From: Rhizobium sp. C4
GTDB taxonomy: Bacteria; Pseudomonadota; Alphaproteobacteria; Rhizobiales; Rhizobiaceae
NCBI RefSeq assembly: GCF_021026315.1
Contig: NZ_JAJNCX010000015.1
Span: 1-64,000, forward strand
Length of the DNA stretch: 64,000 bases
Direction: 5' to 3'
Every line of letters starts with the position of its first letter. Position 1 is the stretch's first letter. The position numbers and the translations under genes were made by a program. The notes beneath the pieces are model-generated. The model was not told the DNA's origin, searched no databases, and saw nothing but the letters and a program-made list of their open reading frames with translations. This document shows positions 17,087-26,800 of the stretch, piece by piece.

Positions 17087-17971
17087 TCACGCCTGAAGAC
17101 AGATTGCCTCCAGCGCCTTCGCCGCCTCGCCGAAATGCCGCTCCTTGTGGCGGATCATGCGGAACTGCCGCTCCGGCCTCGGGAAATTGACCGCAACAAG
17201 CTCGCCTTGCGCCAGAAGCGGTTCAACCGCCCGGCGCGACACGGCACAGGCCGCCAGCGATGTCCGCACCGCCGACAGCATCGCCTCGTTGGAGGGCAGC
17301 GTCAGCGCGATCTTCCGCCGGTTCGGATCGAAACCCATGGCGCGCAGCATCGCCTCGAATTCCGACCGCGTGCCGGACCCCTCCTCGCGGATCACCCAGA
17401 CCGTTTCGTCCACCAGCGTATCGGCGCTTGCACCCTCCGCGCGCGCCAGCGGATGACCCGGGGCAACGACAACGACCAACTCATCCTCGCCCACAACACG
17501 CGCCGCCAAAGCCGGCTCATCGAACCGGCCCTCGACAAAGCCGAGATCGGCCGTGCCCTCGATCACCGCGCGGGTCACGCCTTGCGTATTGCTCACCGAC
17601 AAATCGAGCGCGATGCCCGGATAGGCGGCGCGAAACTGCATCAGCCGCTGCGGCAACCAATAGGTCGCGACCGTCTGGCTGGCATGGATGGCAAGCCGCC
17701 CGCGCCGCATGTCGCCAAGTTCGGACAGCACCAGCGCCGCCGATTGCGCCCGCGACAGCACCGCCTTCGCCTCATCGAGAAAGACGCGTCCCGTCTCCGT
17801 CAGCTCGATCCCGCGACCGACCCGATGGAAAAGCTGCACATTGTAGAAGCCTTCCAGCGTCTTGATCGCCGCACTGACTGCAGAGGGCGTCAGCCGCAAG
17901 GCCTCAGCGGCCTTGGTCAGATGCTGCCGCTCGGCGACGGCCACGAAGATGGACAGCTGCTCAAAGGTCAT
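17087..17971 (-). CDS. LysR-family regulator paired with yeiH
   Basis: 294 residues: winged helix-turn-helix at 1-60 (LTKAAEALRLTPSAVSAAIKTLE) and a type 2 periplasmic-binding-like effector domain at ~88-290. It is transcribed divergently from the YeiH-family membrane protein across a 93-bp gap, the same arrangement as yeiE/yeiH in enterobacteria. YeiE has been described as sulfite-responsive there; whether this protein senses the same ligand is inference. The short AT-rich gap would contain both promoters and the operator. Confidence 0.85.
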   Translation of the reverse strand: MTFEQLSIFVAVAERQHLTKAAEALRLTPSAVSAAIKTLEGFYNVQLFHRVGRGIELTETGRVFLDEAKAVLSRAQSAALVLSELGDMRRGRLAIHASQTVATYWLPQRLMQFRAAYPGIALDLSVSNTQGVTRAVIEGTADLGFVEGRFDEPALAARVVGEDELVVVVAPGHPLARAEGASADTLVDETVWVIREEGSGTRSEFEAMLRAMGFDPNRRKIALTLPSNEAMLSAVRTSLAACAVSRRAVEPLLAQGELVAVNFPRPERQFRMIRHKERHFGEAAKALEAICLQA

Positions 17972-18064
17972 TCGTTCGATTTTACCGAATGGAACATGCT
18001 ATATTATTCGATTTTTCTACATGAATGTCCATGTCAATCCTGTGTCATCGCGGGAGTTGGCACG

Positions 18065-19102
18065 ATGCACGGCGCAGACACATGGCAAAACACGGCAAAG
18101 GAGGCGCTTCCCGGCATCGCCCTTTGCAGTGCTGTTGCGGCACTGGGCTATGGCGCGCAATGGGCCGAGACCGCCCTTTTCGGCCGCGCTTGGCTGGAAA
18201 GTCTCGTGCTGGCGATCCTGCTCGGCGCGCTCATCCGCACGTTTCTCGGCCTGCATCCGCACTTTGAAGCCGGCGTGCGGGTCTCGGCCAAGCTGCTGCT
18301 GGAAATCGCCATCGTGCTGCTGGGCGCGTCAATCAGCGTCTCGGCCATTACCGGCGCCGGACCTGAATTGGTGGCCGGCGTTGCGGGCTCCGTCTTCATC
18401 GCCGTGCTGTCGAGCTACACGATCGGCCGCATGCTCAAGCTGGAGCATCGTCTGGCACTGCTGGTCGCCTGCGGCAATTCCATCTGCGGCAATTCGGCCA
18501 TTGTCGCCGTCGCCCCGGTCATCAAGGCACGCGCCGAGGATGTCGCTGCCTCGATTGCCTTCACGGCCGCGCTGGGCATCTTCGTTGTCCTGCTGCTGCC
18601 GCTCGGCCAGCACGCAACCGGCATGAGCGCGGAAAGCTATGGCATCCTCTCCGGCATGACGGTCTATGCCGTGCCGCAGGTCCTTGCCGCCACCGCCCCG
18701 GTCGGGCTGCTCAGCATGCAGACCGGCACGCTGGTCAAGCTGATCCGTGTCATGATGCTCGCCCCGGTCATCTTCTGCATTGGCCTTCTCGGCGATCGCA
18801 GCGCAGAGCGGACGGAAACAGCGCGGCGGATCGAATGGGCGAAGATCATACCCTGGTTCATCATCGGCTTCGTCGCCATGATGGCGCTGCGCTCCGCCGG
18901 CATGATCCCCGATCAGACCCTCGACCCGCTCGAAACACTGGCAACCGCGCTCACCATCGTCTCCATGGCGGCCCTTGGGCTTTCGGTCGACATGCGCACC
19001 ATCCTCTCGTCAGGCGGCCGGGTACTGGCCGCAGGCACGCTCTCGCTCGGCCTTCTGGTCGGCATCAGCCTCATACTGCTCCATCTTCTGGGCATTCGCT
19101 GA
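18065..19102 (+). CDS. yeiH: YeiH/UPF0324 family membrane protein (putative sulfate/sulfite exporter family)
   Basis: 345-residue polytopic inner-membrane protein with about ten hydrophobic helices. The family signature CGNSICGNSAI is at 136-146, with C136 and C141. The family is annotated as putative sulfate exporters, but the transport substrate is not firmly established. The start at 18065 has GGGAG 8 nt upstream; the same frame is open far upstream only because it is the antisense of the LysR gene. It is divergent from the LysR regulator and followed immediately by a strong terminator. Confidence 0.88.
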   Translation: MHGADTWQNTAKEALPGIALCSAVAALGYGAQWAETALFGRAWLESLVLAILLGALIRTFLGLHPHFEAGVRVSAKLLLEIAIVLLGASISVSAITGAGPELVAGVAGSVFIAVLSSYTIGRMLKLEHRLALLVACGNSICGNSAIVAVAPVIKARAEDVAASIAFTAALGIFVVLLLPLGQHATGMSAESYGILSGMTVYAVPQVLAATAPVGLLSMQTGTLVKLIRVMMLAPVIFCIGLLGDRSAERTETARRIEWAKIIPWFIIGFVAMMALRSAGMIPDQTLDPLETLATALTIVSMAALGLSVDMRTILSSGGRVLAAGTLSLGLLVGISLILLHLLGIR

Positions 19103-19105
19103 AAC

Positions 19106-19142
19106 AAAAAGGCCGCTCCGGCAATCCGGAGCGGCCTTTTTT
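19106..19142. terminator. Bidirectional terminator between yeiH and cheW
   Basis: AAAAAGGCCGCTCCGG, 4-nt loop, CCGGAGCGGCCTTTTTT: a perfect stem of at least 11 bp with A- and T-runs on both sides, serving the convergent yeiH (+) and cheW (-) genes. Confidence 0.95.
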
Positions 19143-19163
19143 CAAAGTCTGGGAGGCGACCTA

Positions 19164-19643
19164 TCAGGCGGCGACGTCGTCCATGTCCTTTTCGCGGAAC
19201 ATCTTGGCGAGGTTCAGGAAGCAGATCATGCCGTTCTCGTTGGCAATAATGCCTTCCGAATAGCTGCGGTCGAAAGACGCGGTGACTTCCGGAACCGGCT
19301 GGATCTGGCTACCGGCAACCGTCAGAATGTCGGAGACGCGGTCGACCAGCATGCCGATGACCATGTTGTGGACTTCGGCAACGACGATGGCCGAACGTTC
19401 ATTGGCCTGCGTGCTTTCCATGCCGAGCTTGTAGGCCAGGTCGATGATCGGGATGACCGAGCCGCGCAGGTTCATCACGCCGATGACTTCCGGCGGCGAA
19501 TGCGGGATCGGGGTGGACGGCGCCCAACCGCGAATTTCGCGGATCGTCGTCGTCTTCACGCAGAATTCCTGATCGTGAAGACGGAAGGCGATGATTTCCA
19601 GGGTTTCGCCTGCATAATTGGTGGTGTTGATTGCGCTTGCCAT
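19164..19643 (-). CDS. cheW: CheW-like chemotaxis coupling protein (orphan)
   Basis: 159 residues forming one CheW domain (~15-150): EIIAFRLHDQEFCVKTTTIREI at the start, GVMNLRGSVIPIIDL in the middle, and the C-terminal LVDRVSDILTV. CheW couples methyl-accepting chemoreceptors to the CheA kinase at the inner membrane. ATG 19643 follows GGGAAGAG; a longer frame up to 19883 runs into tamB and is unlikely. No cheA, mcp or flagellar gene is nearby, so it is a stand-alone paralogue that may serve a secondary receptor array. Confidence 0.93.
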   Translation of the reverse strand: MASAINTTNYAGETLEIIAFRLHDQEFCVKTTTIREIRGWAPSTPIPHSPPEVIGVMNLRGSVIPIIDLAYKLGMESTQANERSAIVVAEVHNMVIGMLVDRVSDILTVAGSQIQPVPEVTASFDRSYSEGIIANENGMICFLNLAKMFREKDMDDVAA

Positions 19644-19797
19644 CTTAAGAACTCTTCCCCAGGTCTCGCTCGCCCCCGCAAGCATCGTGTTGCCGCCGGA
19701 CTGTTCGTTAGAAGATTGCACAATACCTGTTACCTTCCTCTTAACACTCTCCCGGCAAATCAGGGATGGCCCGCCAGTTCTCGTCAGCTGGCGGAGG

Positions 19798-22700
19798 TCA
19801 GTATTCCTTCTCGTAGAAAATGCCCGCTGCACTTCCGCCGCCGCTATCGGCCTCGCCGCGCAGCTTGACGCCCTTGCCGACATCGAGGTTGATGATGGCC
19901 TTGCTGGAGCCGGACCCCGCGCCCTGCTGCAGCTGCAGATAGGTGCGGCTGTTGATGTATTTGCCGGCCGTCACCTGCGCCTGCCCGGCACTGTCGGTGG
20001 AGACGTCCAGATCGTCGATGCCTGCCCCCTTGCGGAGCTTCTCGAAGATGGACGTGCTGCGCCCGCCGGCAAGCTGCAGGGCTGCATCCGCCAGCTGGGC
20101 GATCTGGAATGGTGTGAGGCTGGAAAGGGACCTGTTGAAGATCAGCTGCGCCAGCACCTCGTCCTGCGGCAGGGCCGGCGACGAGGAGAAGGCGATTTCC
20201 GGATCGTTCGCCGGACCGTTGACGCTCACAGTAATGGTCCCCGCCGAAGCGTTGGACGTCGCATTCAGAGCGAGCGTCGGAACAAGTCCGCCGCCGAAGC
20301 CGATCGTGCCCGAGGCAAAGTCGAGACGCTTTCCGAGGATTTCGAGCCGCCCGCGGATCATCTTGAAGGCGCCCGAGATGGAAGGAGCAGCCGATGTCCC
20401 GCTCACCTTCAGCGTCCCGCCGAGCTCGGCGTCAACCCCGCGCCCGCGGACGAAAATCTGGTTTTGTGCCTGAACATCGAGGGCGAGCCGGATCGCCGAC
20501 GATCCGCTGGCATCATTCGGAGCCTCCGGTTCCAGTTCTTTCGTCTGCACGATGACGCGCTTCGGCGCATTCTTGTGCTTGACGTCAATCTCCGCCAGCG
20601 AGGCCGGTATTTTCTCGGGGATCGTGATGGCGGCTTCGGCGACACGAATCGTGCCGCCAAGCTCCGCTCCGCCGGTGAGCGGCCCCTTCAGGGAGAGATC
20701 ACCCGTCAGCTTGGCATTGACCAGATCGCCATTCGCATAGACGGCATTGGTGAGCTTGACGGTCAGGTCGGCCGGGAAACCGGAACCGGCGGCAGTCCCG
20801 ATCGTGCCCGTAACGGAAAGATTGCCGCCATTGGCGATCTTGGCGGAGAGACCGGCGATCCGCGCGGTGTTGCCATCCAGCGTGATCGTGCCGTCGATAC
20901 CGGTCAGGTTGAGGTTCTGTCGCGGCAGCGCCGCACCGGCGGATGCCAGCCGGATCGTGCCGCCCAGCTTCGGAGCCGTCAGCGCGCCGCTCGCAGAAAT
21001 GTCGAAATTGGCATTTCCGGAGAGCGCAATCCCCTGATCGGCGACAAATGGCTGCGCGAGCGCCAGCGGTGCCAAACCCTGCACTTTGATATTGAGGCTC
21101 TGGCTCCCCTGCAGCTGCACGCGCCCGGAGGCTTTGGCATTGAGCCCCCCGCCGGCCCCGGATGCATCGATGGTCAGGGCACCCGCTCCGTAACCGCCTT
21201 TTGCCTGTAGCGACAATGCCGGCAGGCCGGCGCTGCGCGTCGCGGCCAGCGAGGCGGAAGGCCAGGTGAGTGCGAATTGTGCAAATGGATCGGTCGCCTT
21301 GCCGGTCACGGTCGCCGTTCCGGAAATGGCCCCATCGGCGCCGAGGCCCGGAGAGAACGTGTTGGCAAGGGCAGCCGGCAGATTGGCAATCGTCACCTTG
21401 AGGTCCAGCATTGTTCCGGCACGCCCGCTGACTGCGACAGACCCGCTGCCAAGCGCCAGCTTCAGCGCGTCCAGGCGAACGCCTCCGTCAACCAGCGTGA
21501 GGTCCGTCGGGCCGGCTAGCTTCACCGCGATCTTCTCGGCCGTCGCGTTGAAGCCGCCTAAATGGACGAGCGTGCTGCCGTTGCTCGGTGCGGCATAACC
21601 GTTCACGGCAAGCGGTGCGCCCTGATAGCGGGCCACCAGCGAGAAATCCGTCTTCTCGCCCTGGCGCGAGAAGGTGAGGACCGGCTTCTCGACCATGTTC
21701 GTGCCGCTGCGGACCGCGTCTGCGGCAAGTTCGCCGGAGATGGTCGCCGCGCGGTAGTCGATGCCGGCACGAATGCCCGTAAGCGAAACGGTGTCGTAGG
21801 CAAGCGTCTTGCCCGTCAGATCCAGCCGCGCAGCCAGCTGGCCAGCGGGGGCGGATAGAACAAGATTGCCCTTCAGGCTGCCATTCAGCGGTTGCCCGGC
21901 CATCGCGCCAACCAGCGAAAGATCCGGCAGGTCGAAGGCAAGTTTGCCGTCCGGCAGGAAGGCGGCGTCAAGCGTCAGCCCGCCGGAGATCACGTTCGGG
22001 CCGATCTTGACCTGCAGGTTCGGAACCGTCGTCCGGCCCTTGTCCTGCTTCATGATCGCGTCGATATCGATGACCTGCCCGGCGATCGAGCCCGTCGCCT
22101 TCACGTTCCCGCCGATTGCGCCCTGATTGAGCGCGGCATTCACGTCGGCCGAAAAGCTGTCGAGTTGCTTGCCCGAAAGAACCGCTTTCGGCACCGAGAG
22201 CGAGATCCTGGCAGAAGGGGCATCGACCGTGCCACTCGCGGCAAGGCGGAAACTGCCGCTTCCCCTGGCACTGTCGGAAAGCCTGGCGAGGTCGGGCAAC
22301 GTCCCGTCGAAGGCGGCATCAATGGTACCGCTCTTCAGGCTGGCGCTTCCCTTTGCCTCCACCAGTTCGGAGGTGAGGACCACATCCTTGGCTTCGACGG
22401 CGCCATTCACGATCCGCACATGACCGCCAAGGCCGACGGTCTTCGTCAACTTCTGAGCCAGCGCTTCCGGCAACGCGGAGGGTGCGGCAAAAAGCTGGAG
22501 ATTGGTCTCCGTCGTTCCCGAAGCCATGTCATAGGAAACATCGCCCTTGCCGCCGAGGCTGGCACCCTCAAGCTGATAGCTCGCCTGGATTGCCTGCTGC
22601 GAAACGGTGACGGGCGCGGTGAGTTTCACGGGCGCCTGCACCAGCCGGTTCAGCGCATCGGACTTGAAGTCGCGGCCGCCGACGGTGAGCTGCGTATCGA

Positions 22701-23955
22701 GCACTCCGTTCTGTGCCTGCAGATTGAAGGCCCCAGACCGCGCGGTAAACGCGACGTCGGTGAGGTTGACGGCATTCGTCGTCAGCCTCTTCAGATCAAG
22801 TGCGGCGTCAATCTTCGCCTTGTCGGGCGAACCGCTGACCGAAACATTGAACGCCTTGAGATCGAGCCCGAGCACATCCGCACCGATAGGCAGCGAAAAG
22901 ACGGCGCTGTCGCCGACCGGGGTGATCTCGGCGCGGAAATCATTGGCGCCCTTTGCCGAAAGCGTTCCTCCGAGATTGGCGGACAGCGTGCCCGTCGCGA
23001 TCCTGCCGCGGCTCACCGCAAGCGTCCCGCCGGCGTCATAGGCAACCGCAAGGTCGATATCCGTCCGCCCCTTGAACAGCGGCTCGAGCACGGGCGGAAG
23101 CACGGCATCGAAGGCGCCGCCCCCCTTGAGCGTGACATCAATGGGGCCGTTTGCAGACTGGCGCACGCCGGCATCGAGATTGACGACAGGCACACCTTCC
23201 ACCGAGGCCGTGGCCTTGCCCTGCCAGTTGGACAGCGCGCCGGCGCCCTTGATGGAAAAACCGAGTGCCGGCTGGTCGGGAAGGCGCAGAAGACCGGCGA
23301 TGACGCCGCCCCGCGGCTCTTCAGCCCTGGCGTCGAGCGCCAGTGTCCGGGCATTCGCATCATACTCGACCGCCAGCGTAGCACTTGCCGCCGTCTTGCC
23401 AAGGTCGCGGATCGTCGCCTTGCCCGAAAGGCCGGCGCGCGTGAGCGCGGCATTCGCATCCGCCGACAGCGCCTCTTCCTTTCCGGAAAGGGCCGCGCCG
23501 AGCGAAATCTGCGGCAACGTCAGCTGCCTGAGGTCGACCTCGACGGGCAGCGAGAAGGAACTGTTGCTGGAAGAGGTTTGGGATGAGCTTTGCGGCAGGC
23601 GCTCGATGCGCACGCGCTTTGCGGTCAGCAGGTCGATCCGCGCCTTCAGCGCAAGAAGATCAAATGGCGACCAGTCGGCGGCGATCCCGTCGATTTCGGC
23701 GTAGACGCCTTTGGCATCGGCAATCGTCACGCGATCGACGCGCAGATGTCCCGTCAGAAGCGGGCCGGCACCCGAAATCACGATCTTGCTGTCAGCGCTG
23801 TTCAGGACAGGCGCGGCGAGGTTCAGGATGATGGACGTGCCGGCGCTGGTGAAGCCGAGGACGCCGAAGGCAGCGACCAGCAGGCCAACCAGGACAGCGA
23901 AGGCTATGCCCAGTCTCCGTGGCCAAAATGCCGCTCTTCTTGCCGTGCCCGCCAT
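19798..23955 (-). CDS. tamB: Translocation and assembly module subunit TamB
   Basis: 1385-residue inner-membrane-anchored, periplasm-spanning protein of the AsmA/TamB bridge family, thought to work with TamA in outer-membrane protein assembly or phospholipid transport. One N-terminal transmembrane helix (LGIAFAVLVGLLVAAFGVLGF, ~17-37) is followed by a very long beta-rich repetitive region of Ala/Gly/Asp-rich strands and the C-terminal DUF490 domain ending GIFYEKEY. I chose ATG 23955 (MAGTARRAAFW); a TTG at 24021 in the same frame would add 22 basic residues. It lies directly downstream of tamA. Confidence 0.93.
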   Translation of the reverse strand: MAGTARRAAFWPRRLGIAFAVLVGLLVAAFGVLGFTSAGTSIILNLAAPVLNSADSKIVISGAGPLLTGHLRVDRVTIADAKGVYAEIDGIAADWSPFDLLALKARIDLLTAKRVRIERLPQSSSQTSSSNSSFSLPVEVDLRQLTLPQISLGAALSGKEEALSADANAALTRAGLSGKATIRDLGKTAASATLAVEYDANARTLALDARAEEPRGGVIAGLLRLPDQPALGFSIKGAGALSNWQGKATASVEGVPVVNLDAGVRQSANGPIDVTLKGGGAFDAVLPPVLEPLFKGRTDIDLAVAYDAGGTLAVSRGRIATGTLSANLGGTLSAKGANDFRAEITPVGDSAVFSLPIGADVLGLDLKAFNVSVSGSPDKAKIDAALDLKRLTTNAVNLTDVAFTARSGAFNLQAQNGVLDTQLTVGGRDFKSDALNRLVQAPVKLTAPVTVSQQAIQASYQLEGASLGGKGDVSYDMASGTTETNLQLFAAPSALPEALAQKLTKTVGLGGHVRIVNGAVEAKDVVLTSELVEAKGSASLKSGTIDAAFDGTLPDLARLSDSARGSGSFRLAASGTVDAPSARISLSVPKAVLSGKQLDSFSADVNAALNQGAIGGNVKATGSIAGQVIDIDAIMKQDKGRTTVPNLQVKIGPNVISGGLTLDAAFLPDGKLAFDLPDLSLVGAMAGQPLNGSLKGNLVLSAPAGQLAARLDLTGKTLAYDTVSLTGIRAGIDYRAATISGELAADAVRSGTNMVEKPVLTFSRQGEKTDFSLVARYQGAPLAVNGYAAPSNGSTLVHLGGFNATAEKIAVKLAGPTDLTLVDGGVRLDALKLALGSGSVAVSGRAGTMLDLKVTIANLPAALANTFSPGLGADGAISGTATVTGKATDPFAQFALTWPSASLAATRSAGLPALSLQAKGGYGAGALTIDASGAGGGLNAKASGRVQLQGSQSLNIKVQGLAPLALAQPFVADQGIALSGNANFDISASGALTAPKLGGTIRLASAGAALPRQNLNLTGIDGTITLDGNTARIAGLSAKIANGGNLSVTGTIGTAAGSGFPADLTVKLTNAVYANGDLVNAKLTGDLSLKGPLTGGAELGGTIRVAEAAITIPEKIPASLAEIDVKHKNAPKRVIVQTKELEPEAPNDASGSSAIRLALDVQAQNQIFVRGRGVDAELGGTLKVSGTSAAPSISGAFKMIRGRLEILGKRLDFASGTIGFGGGLVPTLALNATSNASAGTITVSVNGPANDPEIAFSSSPALPQDEVLAQLIFNRSLSSLTPFQIAQLADAALQLAGGRSTSIFEKLRKGAGIDDLDVSTDSAGQAQVTAGKYINSRTYLQLQQGAGSGSSKAIINLDVGKGVKLRGEADSGGGSAAGIFYEKEY

Positions 23956-24098
23956 GCCGATCGTCTTCCCGTCATCCTGAATTAAGACGTGCCGCGCACG
24001 GCCCCGATCCGTAACGCGCAACTCTTATATAGGTTGCCTTTATTGAACCTTTAGCCTGCGATTGTCGCCGCAATCGGGCGGTGCCACGCGCCCGCCCA

Positions 24099-25988
24099 TC
24101 AGAACGCCTGCCCGATGCCGGCATAGATGCCGAACGTGCTGCCACCCGGATAGCGCCGAAGCGGCACGGCCACGTCAAGGCGGATGGGCCCGAACGGCGT
24201 CGCGTAGCGCAGCCCGACGCCCGCACCGGCCCGGATATCCGAAAAACTCGGTGCGCTGCTTGCCGAAACCGTGCCGACATCAAGGAACGGCACGACACCG
24301 ATCGTGTCGGTGACCTTGATGCGGGCCTCGACCGAAGCCGTAATATAGGACCGCCCGCCGAGCGGATTGTTGGCCGCATCACGCGGCGAAATGCCCTGAT
24401 AGGCATAGCCGCGCACCGAACCGCCGCCACCGGCATAGAAACGCCGCGTCGCCGGGATATCGGCAAGGCTGCGGCCGCCGACCAGTGTGCCGACCGCAAT
24501 CTTGCCCGCGAGCACCGGTCCCTCGTCGCCGACCTGCCGATAGGCAGAAATTGCCCCTTCCGCACTGACGAAGGAGCTCTTGTTGTAGACCCCGAAGCTC
24601 GGCCGCAGCGTCAGCGAGGCGCGGAAACCCGTCGTCGGATCGAACTTGTCATCCGTCGTGTCGCGGGTCCAGCCAAGCGGCACCGAGGCCGTCAGGTAAC
24701 GGTTGTCGCCATAGACGTCCTTGGCCTGGGTCCAATCGAGAGCAAGACCGGCAGACAGCTTGTCCTGATCGGTCAGGTCATAGGTCACGCCAACGGAACT
24801 CGACAGCACCTTCGCATCGTAGCCCGTCGTATGGCTGAGCCCTGCGGAGAAATTGGCGGTGAAGGTCGTGGCCGGCCCGAAGGCCCCGGGCTTGGCAAAG
24901 GCAATCGCGGTCGAATAATCGAGCTTCTTGAAGTCGCGCGTCTGGCCGAGGCGGTTGATCGAGCCCGAAATCTTCAGGGATTCGGCATTGCCGAACAGGT
25001 TGCGGTGGCCCCAGTAACCCTGAAGCCCGACGCCATCGATCGTCGAATACTGGATGCCGGCGCCGAAATAGCGCTGCTTGCCTTCCGTCACATCGATCTT
25101 GATCGGGATCGTTCCGTCAGGCGCAAGCTCCTTGCCCTCCGACACGTTGACAGTCGAAAAGGTGCCAAGCTCCCGCAGCCGCTTGGCGGCGCGCTTCAGC
25201 CTGTCGGGCGCATAGGGTTCGCCGGGGCGAAGATCGGACCATTCGGACACAAATTCCGGATTGACCTCCGAGGCACCATTGACAGAAACCTGACCGAGCG
25301 GCGCAATCGGGCCGGACTGAACAGCCAGCGTCACGTCCACCCGCTTCGTCGCATGGTCGGCGATCACGGTGCGCTCGCTGACCCGCGCCAGCGGCCGGCC
25401 TTCCGCCTTCAGATCGCGCACAATCTTTGCAGAGGCGTCAAGGATCGCCTGCGAGCCGGCATTGCCGCCCGCGGTGAGCCCATAAGCCGCCGGATCCAGC
25501 TTGCCGGCGTCATCCTTCAGGACGACCTTGCCAAGCTTAAACAACGGCCCAACAGTAACAGAAATCGTAACGGGTACAGCTGTAGAGCGCGGAAAGCTGG
25601 GCAGAGACGGAAGCTTGTCCACCTCCACGCCGTTGACCTTGACGGTCACCACAGCCCCGTACCGGGCCTTTTCGTAAAGGAGGGCCACCAGCCGGTCGCG
25701 ATCGTCCTTTGCCTTGACGACCAGACCGAAATCGCCATCCACGGGCTTCGACTGATCCTGCATCAACGCCGACTGATCGTTGAGAACCTTCTGGAGCTCG
25801 GGATCATCAACCGTCAGGGTGGCTGCGTAGCGCACCGGATCTGTGATCTGCGCGTCCTTCTCGGCCGTTCCGAAAAGATGAATGCCAAAAAGCTCGAATG
25901 CACCCGCCCTCTGCGGCTGGACCGCGAAGGTGAACGCTGCAACAGTTGCTGCCGCGAAGGCTCCCCATTGCCGGTACACTGAACTCAT
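24099..25988 (-). CDS. tamA: Outer-membrane assembly factor TamA (BamA/Omp85 family)
   Basis: 629 residues: signal peptide (MSSVYRQWGAFAAATVAAFT..., cleavage near the AGA at ~30), POTRA repeats at ~40-290, and an Omp85 beta-barrel at ~300-629 with the conserved lid-loop motif RFYAGGGGSVRGY and a C-terminal barrel strand ending in Phe. The start at 25988 has GGAG upstream; an ATG 12 nt earlier is possible. Same strand and immediately upstream of tamB, forming the conserved tamAB pair. Confidence 0.93.
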   Translation of the reverse strand: MSSVYRQWGAFAAATVAAFTFAVQPQRAGAFELFGIHLFGTAEKDAQITDPVRYAATLTVDDPELQKVLNDQSALMQDQSKPVDGDFGLVVKAKDDRDRLVALLYEKARYGAVVTVKVNGVEVDKLPSLPSFPRSTAVPVTISVTVGPLFKLGKVVLKDDAGKLDPAAYGLTAGGNAGSQAILDASAKIVRDLKAEGRPLARVSERTVIADHATKRVDVTLAVQSGPIAPLGQVSVNGASEVNPEFVSEWSDLRPGEPYAPDRLKRAAKRLRELGTFSTVNVSEGKELAPDGTIPIKIDVTEGKQRYFGAGIQYSTIDGVGLQGYWGHRNLFGNAESLKISGSINRLGQTRDFKKLDYSTAIAFAKPGAFGPATTFTANFSAGLSHTTGYDAKVLSSSVGVTYDLTDQDKLSAGLALDWTQAKDVYGDNRYLTASVPLGWTRDTTDDKFDPTTGFRASLTLRPSFGVYNKSSFVSAEGAISAYRQVGDEGPVLAGKIAVGTLVGGRSLADIPATRRFYAGGGGSVRGYAYQGISPRDAANNPLGGRSYITASVEARIKVTDTIGVVPFLDVGTVSASSAPSFSDIRAGAGVGLRYATPFGPIRLDVAVPLRRYPGGSTFGIYAGIGQAF

Positions 25989-26262
25989 TTCCGGCTCCAT
26001 CGCTTCAACGGCGAGTGAAGATACAAGTAACCGGCCGCGTTTCCGGGCCGGGACGGCAACATGCCATCCAGACCATAGGCCCCGTCCGTTACAAATCTGT
26101 TAGCCATAATCGACATGACAAAACTATATACGAAGCGGGTTCTTTGAGAACCCTTTCCGTCACGCTTGCCATCGCCTGCGCTGTTCGCGCCACAGGGGCA
26201 ACCAGCCAGCCGGCGATCTCTATTCAGGAAAATGGAGGGATGTTGCAGCTCTCTTCGCGCAG

Positions 26263-26616
26263 TCACGCCTTCAACGCCGTTGCACCCGGCTTGCAGAACA
26301 TCGAGTAGAGCGCATCGATGATGCCTCCGACATCGGGATTGGCGATGCTGTAGAAAATCTGGCGGCCCTCGCGACGCGTCTCCACCACATTTTCGTGGCG
26401 CAGGCGTGCAAGTTGCTGCGAAACAACGGCCTGCTGGAGCCCGAGAATCGTTTCGATCTCGGTCACGGACTTCTCCCCTTCCGACAGGATGCAGAGAATC
26501 ATCAGGCGCGCTTCATGCGAAATCGCCTTCAGAAAATCGCTCGCCTGGGAGGCCTTTTCCGCGAATGTCAGCAGTTCATCGCTCGACGAACCGGGTTTCA
26601 ACTGAAGCACTGGCAT
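26263..26616 (-). CDS. ArsR-family repressor with BigR/SqrR-type cysteine pair (candidate persulfide sensor)
   Basis: 117-residue winged-helix regulator. From the ATG at 26616 (GAAAGGG upstream) the two cysteines fall at C42 (RLMILCILSEGE) and C108 (LYSMFCKP), which I recall as the same positions as the redox pair of Xylella BigR, and the surrounding sequence (LGLQQAVVSQQLARLR, ETRREGRQIFYS) is of that group rather than of metal-binding ArsR/SmtB (no ELCVCDL motif). BigR and SqrR form a Cys-Cys or tetrasulfide bond on exposure to reactive sulfur and release DNA. No sulfide-oxidation genes lie next to it; targets are unknown. tamA follows 274 bp downstream on the same strand. Confidence 0.75.
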   Translation of the reverse strand: MPVLQLKPGSSSDELLTFAEKASQASDFLKAISHEARLMILCILSEGEKSVTEIETILGLQQAVVSQQLARLRHENVVETRREGRQIFYSIANPDVGGIIDALYSMFCKPGATALKA

Positions 26617-26654
26617 CGCATTCCCTTTCACCAATCAGCCGATCGGCTGTGCGA

Positions 26655-26700
26655 AACTATGATATCAGGCTATTATATAGAATATGCACTATTTATTTTT
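26655..26700 (-). promoter_or_regulatory. AT-rich promoter of the ArsR/BigR-like gene
   Basis: On the minus strand a perfect -10 TATAAT (complement of 26672-26677) lies 56 bp before the start codon, inside an AT-rich imperfect palindrome (TATT-N6-AATA). No good -35 hexamer is visible. BigR-type repressors bind AT-rich dyads over the -10 of their own promoter, which fits autoregulation (inference). Confidence 0.5.
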
Positions 26701-26760
26701 ACTCAACTCAAGTGGCCGAAATTTGGTAGGCCAATAGTTAACCATTTGAAAATTAGTTCA

Positions 26761-26800
26761 TCAACATATAGGCAACTTCCTACATGTTGACGTGCCTATA
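26761..26800. other. Interleaved inverted repeats (pseudoknot topology)
   Basis: TCAACAT (26761-26767) pairs with ATGTTGA (26784-26790), and TATAGGCA (26767-26774) pairs with TGCCTATA (26793-26800). The order a-b-a'-b' is that of an H-type pseudoknot, or of two mutually exclusive DNA dyads. It lies in the AT-rich 220-bp gap between the atp terminator and the ArsR gene; no ORF covers it. It may be a small RNA, a leader or a protein-binding site. Confidence 0.35.

Noticed and set aside
17135-18064. Upstream extension of yeiH
   Set aside because: Antisense to the divergent LysR gene; GGGAG and hydrophobic start support ATG 18065.
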